Shown here piece by piece: positions 15,488 to 23,158 of a stretch of DNA of 34,674 nucleotides (within the stretch, counting starts at the first letter, position 1; the number at the start of each line of letters is the position of its first letter). Under the pieces are notes generated by a model. That model worked only from the letters and a program-made list of their open reading frames with translations. It did not search any database and was not told the DNA's origin. This DNA is from an uncultured Treponema sp. (lineage in GTDB: Bacteria; Spirochaetota; Spirochaetia; Treponematales; Treponemataceae): NCBI GenBank assembly GCA_910584475.1, contig CAJUBD010000024.1, forward strand, positions 1 to 34,674. The letters are read 5' to 3'. The position numbers and the translations under genes are program-made.

Positions 15488-16465
15488 ATGTTGATAAAAA
15501 AACTCAGACGAAAATTTGTCGCGGTGACAATGATTCTTGTATCGGTTACGGTGGGAATTTCTTTTGTCGTTGACGAATACTGGACAAGGCTTTTTGAGGA
15601 AGAGAAAAAAACAGCGTTGATGGAATTTTGGGGCGGCAACGATTGCCCCGATTATATAGACAAAAAAGAACTGCTGGATATGTTCTACGAAAATTATGAC
15701 GACTACAAGCCGCTTACGGACATTCTCGTAATCGCCTGCGAATTTCTCGTTCTTCTTTTGATAAGTCTTTTTCTCTCGCGATTTGTTACCGAGCCGGCGG
15801 AAAAAGCGTTGGAGCGTGAAAAGCAGTTCATAAGCGACGCGAGCCATGAACTCAAAACGCCGCTCGCCGCAATCAGCATAAACGCACAGGCACTACAGGC
15901 GGAAATCGGAAACGACAGGCACATCAGGCATATTCTTTCGGAAGCCAGGCGAATGGATGTCCTCGTCCAAAAACTGCTCAAACTTTCCTATATCGAGAAA
16001 GTTGGAAAAAGAATCGAAATGGAAAAATTCTCGCTTTCAAAGGCGGCAGAAGAAATGGTCCTCACTTTTGAAAGCAATGTCTTTGAGCGGAAAATAAATT
16101 TTGAATACGAGATTGAGGACGGCATTTTCTACTGTGGCAATGAGGATGAAATCAAACAGGTGATTATGATTTTGCTTGACAATGCGATGAAGCATTCTGA
16201 CGAAGCGGGACGGATTTTTTTCCAATTGCGGCGTTCAGGAAAATCAATCGTCGCCACGGTCGAAAACTCAGGAACCGCGATTTCTCCTGACGACCTTCCG
16301 CACATTTTCGAAAGATTCTACCGTGCCGACAAGTCGCGCGCATCCGATGAAAACAGCTATGGTCTCGGTCTTGCGATTGCGAAGGCTGTCCTCGATTCCC
16401 ACAACGCCAAAATCACGACAGAAAGAAAGGAGGGGGAAGTCACACGGTTTATGGTGGAGTTCTAG
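15488..16465 (+). CDS. Sensor histidine kinase
   Basis: A 325-residue membrane histidine kinase paired with the preceding response regulator. Two spans (about residues 10-30, VAVTMILVSVTVGISFVV, and about 78-99, ILVIACEFLVLLLISLFL) enclose a short periplasmic sensor of about 45 residues that contains WGGNDCPDYID. The H-box is SDASHELKTPLAAIS, the N-box IKQVIMILLDNAMKHS, and the G-boxes LPHIFERFYRADKSR and YGLGLAIAKAVL, so all catalytic parts are present and no HAMP or PAS domain is seen. The start is the ATG at 15488 behind GGGAGG; the frame opens at a TTG 15 bases earlier. The small sensor loop suggests it detects envelope or membrane stress; that is inference. Confidence 0.92.
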   Translation: MLIKKLRRKFVAVTMILVSVTVGISFVVDEYWTRLFEEEKKTALMEFWGGNDCPDYIDKKELLDMFYENYDDYKPLTDILVIACEFLVLLLISLFLSRFVTEPAEKALEREKQFISDASHELKTPLAAISINAQALQAEIGNDRHIRHILSEARRMDVLVQKLLKLSYIEKVGKRIEMEKFSLSKAAEEMVLTFESNVFERKINFEYEIEDGIFYCGNEDEIKQVIMILLDNAMKHSDEAGRIFFQLRRSGKSIVATVENSGTAISPDDLPHIFERFYRADKSRASDENSYGLGLAIAKAVLDSHNAKITTERKEGEVTRFMVEF

Positions 16466-16506
16466 GACACCACGAAAAGTTCCGCCGGCAAGATGCAAGG
16501 ACTGCG

Positions 16507-16791
16507 TTGCAAACCCGCCCGTTTCCTGCCGTCTCCCGCCTTTTTGAGGTGAAGAGCGGAAAGAGCCTTGACGATGAATTCACAAGGAACATGCGCAAAT
16601 TTCGCGAGCGCTATACTTCCCATGTTACCAGCATTGAGGACAATTCCGTGCTTGGAACGGTGATTTGCAACGGCGAGACCTACGCTTCCTGCAAGGATTT
16701 CGCGTATTTCAATTACCGCGAGACGGAAAACCTGTTTGAGTCGCGGGAAAAACCATTCTCGCTTGCAAATATGCCGTGCCGTTGTCCATGA
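16507..16791 (+). pseudogene. C-terminal remnant of an AAA/DUF4143 ATPase
   Basis: Only the tail of the protein remains: SRLFEVKSGKSLDDEFTRNM and RKFRERYTSH, then VTSIEDNSVLGTVICNGETY. The EVKSGK segment followed by a helix and a hydrophobic strand is characteristic of the C-terminal nuclease-like part of DUF4143 ATPases. The ATP-binding N-terminal 300 or so residues are missing, and there is no plausible start with a ribosome site. The frame ends in unrelated sequence (MPCRCP). The fragment sits in the 407-bp gap between the kinase and the HU-like gene; 16792-16872 holds nothing recognisable. Confidence 0.55.
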
Positions 16792-16872
16792 AAAAGTAGC
16801 CTGAAACACTGTCCTTGATTTCGCACAATTCTTCCCATGAAGCGCCCGCGTTTTGCGTTCGGAAAAGCCTTC

Positions 16873-17661
16873 TCAAGCGGAAATGCTCACAATATCCGAC
16901 CTCGCCTCCATAAGGTACTTGCGCTCGTATCCAGCCTTACCAGCATAACGAGTACGAACAACAATCTTGTAGTTGCCATTAACCGTCAAAGTTGCAGGAA
17001 GCGCAAACAAGAGTTTTGACGGCATATTGTACACCAAAGAGGATTCCGCCTTTGTCCATGCGCTCTCGTCCTCTGAAACGGTTCCATTTTCAGAAACAGG
17101 GGCAAACCATATTCCGCTGGACTCTCCTCCAATTTTCAAACCGCTACCTTCTAACAGAACCGAACCGCAAGCGGTCAATCTTCTATCAGATTTACCAGTT
17201 GTCACATCAGTAATGCTCACAATTTCTCCATTACACTCAAAGAAAGAAGAATCCGTGATTTCTACATTTTGAACAGCGTCACGCAAAATCTTTGTCGGAG
17301 AGAATTTGACAGTTAAACAGGGTTTTTCACCCTCACCTTCAACAGTGCCCTTTCCCGCTATGTAGAATGTACCAAGTTCCCCGAATTTGACTGCGTTACC
17401 AGATGAAAGCGACTTCAATACGGTATTTGCATAAGCGTTCAAAACACAGGTCACTGTTCCCAAATCCACTAGTGGGAGAGACTCGGACATGGCATCTAGA
17501 ATGTTCTGCGTACTGTGCGTGTAGCGCTCTACTTTTCCAAAGAAATTATTCTCCCCATTCTTCGCAAAATGATTCTTTTGTAACTTAACGGACACTCTTC
17601 CGTTAGCCGACTTTTGCAACTTGATAAATGCGTTGTTCGCGCCATTTTGAGTAGTTGCCAT
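16873..17661 (-). CDS. HU-like DNA-binding protein with C-terminal DUF4469-type Ig domain
   Basis: A 262-residue protein with an HU/IHF-like N-terminal DNA-binding domain and a C-terminal Ig-like fold. Residues about 45-130 contain ILDAMSESLPLVDLGTVTCV, the FGELGTFYIAGKGTVEGEGE arm-like segment, and VKFSPTKILRDAV, all matching the HU-like family of Bacteroidetes and spirochaetes. The last 90 residues (LEGSGLKIGGESSGIWFAPV to the end) match DUF4469, with NMPSKLLFALPATLTVNGNY and KIVVRTRY strands. AGGAGG lies 8 bases before the ATG at 17661. It is followed by no operon partner and preceded by an unusual 524-bp AT-rich intergenic region with 22-bp iterons, which it may bind. That link is inference. 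Confidence 0.8.
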   Translation of the reverse strand: MATTQNGANNAFIKLQKSANGRVSVKLQKNHFAKNGENNFFGKVERYTHSTQNILDAMSESLPLVDLGTVTCVLNAYANTVLKSLSSGNAVKFGELGTFYIAGKGTVEGEGEKPCLTVKFSPTKILRDAVQNVEITDSSFFECNGEIVSITDVTTGKSDRRLTACGSVLLEGSGLKIGGESSGIWFAPVSENGTVSEDESAWTKAESSLVYNMPSKLLFALPATLTVNGNYKIVVRTRYAGKAGYERKYLMEARSDIVSISA

Positions 17662-17756
17662 ATTCTTGCCTCCTGTTTTCACATCTTTCTATTCCTAAAA
17701 AGACGCTGAAAATTATTTTATCCAGCCACATTCGCAAGCTGGAAACCGAAAAAAGT

Positions 17757-17866
17757 GAAATCCCTTATATATAACATATAAATTTTTTTTAAAAAATTAT
17801 GTTAAAAAACAAAAAAATAAAAAAATTTGGAAAAAACTTATTTTACTAAAATCCAAGGGATTTTCT
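17757..17866. other. AT-rich stretch bounded by inverted GAAATCCCTT / AAGGGATTT
   Basis: GAAATCCCTT (17757-17766) and AAGGGATTT (17855-17863) are near-perfect inverted copies. They flank about 90 bp of almost pure A/T with long A and T runs. Together with the iterons at 17925-18056 this resembles an unwinding region beside protein-binding repeats. The rest of the gap (17867-17924 and 18057-18185) shows no gene. Confidence 0.5.
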
Positions 17867-17924
17867 ACTTCAATGTAAATTTGAAATTTTCCATATAATA
17901 TGATAAGAATATTAGCCACTCATA

Positions 17925-18056
17925 GTAAACTATATGTTTACCATGAGTAAAATGCTTGTTTATCAGCGGTAAACTATCGATTTGCTCTCGGTAAATATAT
18001 TATTCACTGCGAGTAAATTTACTGTTTATCAAAAGTAAATTTTATAAAAATCCGAG
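17925..18056. repeat. Array of six 22-bp direct repeats (iterons)
   Basis: Six units start exactly every 22 bases at 17925, 17947, 17969, 17991, 18013 and 18035. Every unit begins GTAAA. Units 1, 2 and 5 also share TGTTTAYCA at unit positions 11-19; units 3 and 4 diverge there, and unit 6 keeps only the GTAAA start. In unit 1, GTAAAC and GTTTAC form a perfect dyad with a 5-bp centre. Unit 4 holds TTATTCACT, one mismatch from a DnaA-box core. A strict period of two helical turns places all units on one DNA face, as in origins or multi-site operators. Confidence 0.85.
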
Positions 18057-18185
18057 CATACCACGCTTTGTATAGAACTGACCTATATGAAAAAACAGCT
18101 AAAATAAATTAGTGAGACTTGAATTGTGTGGGAACAAAAAATGTAATAGTGTTATTTTAGTACCAATTTTAAGCATGCTGTTTTC

Positions 18186-18818
18186 CTAAACAATGATTCC
18201 TTTCGTACTGGGAACTTGTCCGTCTCGACGCGTATCGATTTCCACCGCGCTGCGAATTGCGCGCGCCGTCGCTTTGAACAAGCCTTCGATTTTGTGGTGG
18301 TCGCTCCTTCCGCGTAGCGTGTCCAAGTGCAAATTGCATTTTGCGTTCTGCACGAATCCGTTCCAAAAATCTTCGAAGCAGTCTGTCTGAAAAGTGTATT
18401 CCTTGCCGTTTTCGTCCGTGCTTATGAGCGGTGTTCCAGCGAGATTCGCTTCACAAACCAAATAAGGTCGTCCTCCAAAATCCACCGCCGCCCGCAAAAG
18501 GCTTTCGTCCATCGGGTACAAAAACGAGCCGCTCCTAAAAATGCCGGCGCAGTCGCCCAAAGCCTTCGCGAAGCACATTCCCAAGACAATTCCCGTGTCC
18601 TCGATTGTGTGATGTTGGTCAACATTGAGGTCGCCTTGAATTGAGCCGCTTAAATCGAAAAGGCCGTGCTTGCAGAACGAGCGAAGCATGTGGTCAAAAA
18701 ATCCGATCGGATTTCGCACATTGCAAATTCCGTTTCCGTCCAAATTCAGCGTGAGAACAATTTGTGTTTCTCCAGTTTCTCGCTTTACAGTTGCGATTCG
18801 ATTTTTTTTACTTTCCAT
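18186..18818 (-). CDS. hisB: Imidazoleglycerol-phosphate dehydratase
   Basis: Catalyses the sixth step of histidine synthesis, turning imidazoleglycerol phosphate into imidazoleacetol phosphate in the cytoplasm. The 210-residue length is that of the monofunctional enzyme. The metal-binding motifs are plain: NPIGFFDHMLRSFCKHG, VDQHHTIEDTGI, and near the C-terminus GRSDHHKIEGLFKATARA. The N-terminal RIATVKRETGETQIVLTLNL is typical. GAGG lies a few bases before the start at 18818. It follows hisG on the same strand after 98 bp; no other his genes are in the window, so the pathway is scattered. Confidence 0.96.
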   Translation of the reverse strand: MESKKNRIATVKRETGETQIVLTLNLDGNGICNVRNPIGFFDHMLRSFCKHGLFDLSGSIQGDLNVDQHHTIEDTGIVLGMCFAKALGDCAGIFRSGSFLYPMDESLLRAAVDFGGRPYLVCEANLAGTPLISTDENGKEYTFQTDCFEDFWNGFVQNAKCNLHLDTLRGRSDHHKIEGLFKATARAIRSAVEIDTRRDGQVPSTKGIIV

Positions 18819-18916
18819 TTTTTCCTCGAAAAAAGATTCCTCAAGACTTCGCTCGGAATAAATCGTAATCCTGTGAATTGCTTGTCATTGTCGGACTTGC
18901 CCCGACAATCTAGTTT

Positions 18917-19810
18917 TCACTGCATAACTTTGCGAAGTTCGTACTCAACGATGTCGGTCGCGCCGAGCGATTTTAACTTCGGCAAAAGTTGCGGCACTTC
19001 GCTTTTTTGCACGGCGATTTTCACGGCATAACCGCGCTCGCCGAAAAGCGGGCTGATTGTCGGGCTTTTCATCGAAGGTAGACCTTGCACCAAGTTTTCA
19101 AAATTTTTTTCCAAGACATTCATCTCTAACATTACGCGACCGCGGGCATTAAGTACAGCTTCAAAAAGCATTTTAATTTCAAAAATCTTTTTCTTTTTTG
19201 ATTCGTCCTTCATCGCTTCTTTTGATGCGTACATTCGCGTGGAAGACTCCATCAGCGTGTCAACGATTTTCAAATTGTTCGCGCGTAACGAAGATCCTGT
19301 GCTAGTATTGTCCACGAGAATCTGTGCGAGCGATGCGCCGTTGTCTTGGACAAATCCTTCGCTCGTACCCCAAGTGCGGAAAATAGTAGCATTGATTTTT
19401 TTCTCGCGCATCCATTTTTTGGAAAGATTTTGATACTCAGTGGCAATCGTAACAGGCTCGGAATTTTTTCCGTTTGAAGATGAAACCATTTTTTCAAAAT
19501 TCACAGTGTTCGGAACTGCCGCAACGATCCGCACGCCGTCAAATCCCAAATCCATAATTTCCGTCACTTTTCCTTGGACTCCGTTTTCGTAAACCCAATC
19601 CTTTCCGCTGAATCCCAAGTCCGCCTTTCCGCTCGCCAAAAGCGCACCGACAATCTGTGGTTTCACCACTTGAAATGCCAAATCCGCCTGGTTCGTAACG
19701 GGAAAATAAGTACGCTCTGGCAAATGAATCGAAATACCGACATCGCCCAAAAGTTCATAGACTGATTCGTAAATTCTGCCTTTGGCAAGAAGAATATTCA
19801 ATTTTTCCAT
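18917..19810 (-). CDS. hisG: ATP phosphoribosyltransferase, long form
   Basis: First enzyme of histidine synthesis: it joins ATP and PRPP to give phosphoribosyl-ATP. The 297-residue product is the long HisG type. The catalytic part starts MEKLNILLAKGRIYESVYEL, with ADLGFSGKDWVYENG and the PRPP-loop region ILVDNTSTGSSLRANNLKIV. The last 75 residues (AVLNARGRVMLEMNV onward) form the ACT-like regulatory domain for histidine feedback. The frame opens at 19978, but the domain begins at the ATG at 19810, which lies six bases from a TATAAT box; the transcript is probably leaderless. hisB follows. Confidence 0.95.
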   Translation of the reverse strand: MEKLNILLAKGRIYESVYELLGDVGISIHLPERTYFPVTNQADLAFQVVKPQIVGALLASGKADLGFSGKDWVYENGVQGKVTEIMDLGFDGVRIVAAVPNTVNFEKMVSSSNGKNSEPVTIATEYQNLSKKWMREKKINATIFRTWGTSEGFVQDNGASLAQILVDNTSTGSSLRANNLKIVDTLMESSTRMYASKEAMKDESKKKKIFEIKMLFEAVLNARGRVMLEMNVLEKNFENLVQGLPSMKSPTISPLFGERGYAVKIAVQKSEVPQLLPKLKSLGATDIVEYELRKVMQ

Positions 19811-19816
19811 AATGAC

Positions 19817-19845
19817 ATTATACACAAAAAATCGTGCACACGCAA
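19817..19845 (-). promoter_or_regulatory. hisG promoter with -10 six bases from the start codon
   Basis: On the minus strand, TTGCGT (19845-19840), a 17-bp spacer and TATAAT (19822-19817). Six bases then separate the -10 from the hisG ATG, so the mRNA should begin at or next to the start codon. No Shine-Dalgarno is seen. Confidence 0.7.
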
Positions 19846-19889
19846 GTGCAAAAAATGAAGCACTTTCAAAAGAAAAAAACGCACAAGAA

Positions 19890-22800
19890 CTAAAACATAA
19901 AATTCGAACTGACGCCAAATAAAAAATCCCATGGCGACTTATAATTTCGCGGGCGGTTAAAATAATATCGCGCTTCAAATTTCAATTCGGTGTAAAAAGT
20001 GGTGTTCGCGAACACTCCGAAATTCGGCGTAAGCGCAAGCGTCCCAGTCAAATTAAAATAGTCAATACGTGCAAGTTTTTCTGAAAACGCATTGTTCGCA
20101 AGCGTTGCAATTTTCGCGATTCCAAAAGATGTCGGCTCGCACAAAACGGAAACAGAATATCCGGCAGAAAAATAAAACCTGTTTATGAAAATCGCGCTCA
20201 AAAGCGGAAGAGCCTTTTGAATGTCCATCGCAAAAATTATCGCATCGCAAGAAGCCGACAAAAAGCGGTTCGCCTTGCCAAACATCGCAAAATTTAAAGT
20301 AAGCGGCAAATTGTAGACAAAAAAATCCTTGCATGATATTGGTATCAATTTTGGAATTGCGATTTTCACGAACGGCGAAACATTCACAAAAAAATCGTTG
20401 TACAAATCATAGCTCTCCAAATCGAAAACGCCCGCGCACAAAAACTTCGCGCCAATCGCAAGCCCCGCCGATTCATAAAGTCCTTCTCCAGATTTGTGAA
20501 TCGAGGAATAATAAAGCGATGCCGCATTTTCCGCATAAAAAATATTTCGCTGATTTGTCCGTGTTGGGAAGAGTTCGTAATTTCCGGAATAGGCATAAAT
20601 CACATTGCTTTTAGAATCAAATTCATAATAAACATTGTTTCCGCGTCCGACAAAAATTTGCGTTTCATCTGAAAACACAATCGCAGAATTTTTCCCAAAC
20701 GGGAAATATGAAGAAATTTTTCCAATCGCAAGCGACTGTTTCCACGCCGCAAAATCAAATTCAGTTTGCGATTGAACTCTCCATTTAAAAAGCGAAGAGT
20801 CTGTGCCGCCGCTTGCGATAAACGAAATGCCTACAGAATTTGTATAAACACTGTATCCTGCTGAAAGCGTAAACACATTTGAATTCCACGGATTGTTTGT
20901 CATATAAGTTATGCCGATTGGCAAAGGCTGCTTTTGTCCATAATTTTCAAAACGCGGGTCAAACGAATAGGAAGTGACAAAACTTATTGGCAGAAGCAAG
21001 CCTTTTTTAAAATATTTCAGTGGATTGTATTTTTTAGATTTTTCTAAAATTTCTTGCGACATTGTAAGTTGTGATAAACTTGCTTCCACCATTTGCGATA
21101 AAATATTTTCAGAGATTTGCGATAAACTTTCTTGCGACAATGCAACTTGCGATAAAGCGTCTTGATTTTTTGAAAAGATTTTACCTTGCGATAAAACTAA
21201 ATTTTTATCGCAAATTTTTAGTTTGAAAAGCCTGTTTTGGCGATAAAATTTGCCAATGTAAACAAATGTATTTTCGCCGATGCTCGTGGGAAAGAAAATT
21301 CCGCCTGAAATATCGTTTTCATCGCAAGCAAATGTTTTGCTTGCGATGTCAAATTCGCCGAGTCGCGGCATGCTGCCCAGAATCGCGTATGAAAAATAAA
21401 TTTTATTTGCGATAAAATCAAAAGAAAGATTTCTTATCGCAAATCTTTCCTGCGGCATTTTTTGCTCGAACAAAATTTCTCCCAAGACATTTGCGATAAA
21501 TATTTTTCGCTCAAGTCCAGTTTTTTGCAAAAAAGCAAATTGTCCGCCCCCGATATCGCAAAAATCGCTTGCCGAAACATTTATCGCAAGCGGAATTTCA
21601 ATTTGTGCGTCCGATGAATTATCGCAAGCCAATGTTTTTATCGCAATTTTTTTTGCTTGCGAATAAAATTGTTGGCACACAAGATAGGACTTGCTTTCGT
21701 ATTGTACAATCGCTCCATCCGCCATTCCGCCGCCTTCGCAATGAATCCATTTTTTTTCTTGGAAATCATAGAATTTAACACTGCGAGCATAACTCACAGA
21801 TTGCTGATTCACATAAAAAACAGCGAGAAAACGACCGTCGCGCGAAAGGTTTATTTTTTGCGCTCCGTCCACGCAAAACAATTTTTTTGGCTTTGGAATT
21901 TCTTTTTGCAAATCGTCTTTGCTTGCGATAAAAATCGCTCCACTTTTTTCTTCAAGCCACGCGACAGAATTTTCAGATTGCGCGATGCACGAAAAGATCG
22001 CTCCGCCGTTATTTCGTGGCGAATACTTTCTTTGGCTTCCAGAAAAAATATCGCAAATTTCAAATGCGCTTGATTGCAGCGGACTTGGCGGCAAATCTGG
22101 AATTTTCAAATCGTTTTCAAAATTATGCCAAGCGTCTTTTAGTTTTAGTCCATAGATTTTCTTAAACGCCAAACGCATGGAAATGGTTTGAAAGTTTACG
22201 CACTTGTACCAAAATTGCGCGTACTTTTTCATGCCGTATTTCACCTGAAGCCATTCATTGAACGCGCCATTGAAATTGTAATATGCGCCCGAAGGATATT
22301 TGTCGCTCGCGCCTTGCACGTCATCGTATTCGGGAAAGCGACCTTCGATTTTTGCTTGCTTTACTATGTGCTTTGAATATTCGTCATTGAGTCGTCCTTC
22401 GCCCTTCGCGCTTTCCGAAGTGAGCGTCGCGCCTTCTGCCCAGCCCGAAGTGATAAAAAGTCCCGCAGGATTTACGGCATCGCCGAAAACTTTGTCGAAA
22501 CCTGTCCAAAAAGCATTTTTCATATTGTAAGTATATGCGTGCGTCAATTCGTGGCGAAAAGTCGAAAGCAAGTCTTCAGAAAAAACTTGCATATCTCGCG
22601 AAACAGCGGTGTCATACAAAACAATGTGATTGTAAAATCCCGCAGAAAAATATGCGTTAAAGACTTCGCGCTTCGGAGAAAGGACGACTGGCATCCTCAC
22701 CTGCGCTTCACGTCCATACATTTCCGCGATTTCGTAATAAATATTGTCGGCATTTTGCGCGAGCAACGCCGCGCTTTCTTTGCTGCCTTCCGAATAAATG

Positions 22801-22928
22801 ATGTCGAACCATTGAGTTTGAATTACACGGATATTTTTTTCGCCCCACATAAGGCCGTCTCCAGCATAAATCGGCAGAGACAAAACGAGCATCATTAAAA
22901 AAAGCGCAAAAATACTTCTTGAGTGCAT
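19890..22928 (-). CDS. Large exported gluzincin with predicted propeller and outer-membrane barrel
   Basis: A 1012-residue secreted protein. A signal peptide covers residues 1-22 (FALFLMMLVLSLPIYAGDG). The next 250 residues are a zinc-peptidase domain of the peptidase-MA/M1 type: FRHELTHAYTYN gives HELTH at 126-130, and SGWAEGATL supplies the third ligand Glu165. Residues about 300-640 have repeated strand patterns like a TolB/WD40 propeller, including a low-complexity stretch full of LSQ tripeptides. The last 370 residues look like an outer-membrane barrel ending in Phe (YYFNRPRNYKSPWDFLF then FMF). This three-part layout fits a cell-surface protease of spirochaetes; I cannot name it. The frame opens at 22973, but the signal peptide and promoter favour 22928. 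Confidence 0.7.
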   Translation of the reverse strand: MHSRSIFALFLMMLVLSLPIYAGDGLMWGEKNIRVIQTQWFDIIYSEGSKESAALLAQNADNIYYEIAEMYGREAQVRMPVVLSPKREVFNAYFSAGFYNHIVLYDTAVSRDMQVFSEDLLSTFRHELTHAYTYNMKNAFWTGFDKVFGDAVNPAGLFITSGWAEGATLTSESAKGEGRLNDEYSKHIVKQAKIEGRFPEYDDVQGASDKYPSGAYYNFNGAFNEWLQVKYGMKKYAQFWYKCVNFQTISMRLAFKKIYGLKLKDAWHNFENDLKIPDLPPSPLQSSAFEICDIFSGSQRKYSPRNNGGAIFSCIAQSENSVAWLEEKSGAIFIASKDDLQKEIPKPKKLFCVDGAQKINLSRDGRFLAVFYVNQQSVSYARSVKFYDFQEKKWIHCEGGGMADGAIVQYESKSYLVCQQFYSQAKKIAIKTLACDNSSDAQIEIPLAINVSASDFCDIGGGQFAFLQKTGLERKIFIANVLGEILFEQKMPQERFAIRNLSFDFIANKIYFSYAILGSMPRLGEFDIASKTFACDENDISGGIFFPTSIGENTFVYIGKFYRQNRLFKLKICDKNLVLSQGKIFSKNQDALSQVALSQESLSQISENILSQMVEASLSQLTMSQEILEKSKKYNPLKYFKKGLLLPISFVTSYSFDPRFENYGQKQPLPIGITYMTNNPWNSNVFTLSAGYSVYTNSVGISFIASGGTDSSLFKWRVQSQTEFDFAAWKQSLAIGKISSYFPFGKNSAIVFSDETQIFVGRGNNVYYEFDSKSNVIYAYSGNYELFPTRTNQRNIFYAENAASLYYSSIHKSGEGLYESAGLAIGAKFLCAGVFDLESYDLYNDFFVNVSPFVKIAIPKLIPISCKDFFVYNLPLTLNFAMFGKANRFLSASCDAIIFAMDIQKALPLLSAIFINRFYFSAGYSVSVLCEPTSFGIAKIATLANNAFSEKLARIDYFNLTGTLALTPNFGVFANTTFYTELKFEARYYFNRPRNYKSPWDFLFGVSSNFMF
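21093..21931. repeat. Cluster of the 9-mer TTGCGATAA / TTATCGCAA inside the gluzincin gene
   Basis: Twelve exact copies in both orientations start at 21093, 21117, 21147, 21186, 21205, 21407, 21434, 21491, 21581, 21619, 21638 and 21923, with one more at 20813 and at least five one-mismatch copies nearby. They fall in different codon frames (encoding LSQ, FIAN, CDK, LAI and others), so a DNA-level cause is more likely than a protein repeat. By base composition well under one copy is expected here. Confidence 0.85.
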
Positions 22929-22934
22929 TTTCTC

Positions 22935-22963
22935 ATTATAAGATTTATCGAGAAAAATTGCAA
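22935..22963 (-). promoter_or_regulatory. Near-consensus promoter six bases before the gluzincin start
   Basis: On the minus strand, TTGCAA (22963-22958), a 17-bp spacer and TATAAT (22940-22935). Six bases then lead to the ATG at 22928. There is no convincing Shine-Dalgarno, so the mRNA is probably leaderless. Confidence 0.75.
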
Positions 22964-22989
22964 TTTTCACCATGAACCTTAATAAAAAG

Positions 22990-23060
22990 TGAAAAATAAC
23001 GATAAATAAGCGAGTTTGCGTTACTAAAGTGGAAGTTCAATTCCGTACGCAAATTTTTCG
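22990..23060. repeat. Dispersed structured repeat, copy C (diverged)
   Basis: It has GATAAATAAGCGAGTTT then GGAAGTTCAATTCCG, matching the core order of copies A, B and D, but the last hairpin is weaker. It lies 3' of lgt and 5' of the gluzincin promoter. The rest of 22974-23158 shows no gene. Confidence 0.55.
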
Positions 23061-23158
23061 AAAAAAAACAGGTCGAAAAGATCGTAAGCAAATTAAAGAT
23101 TTGCGATGCAAATGCTTTGGCTTGCTACATATTTCAGCACTGATTTGAACTATTGTTT

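Noticed and set aside
17925..18056. CRISPR-like array
   Set aside because: The units are contiguous with no spacers and diverge inside the unit. There is no Cas gene in the window.
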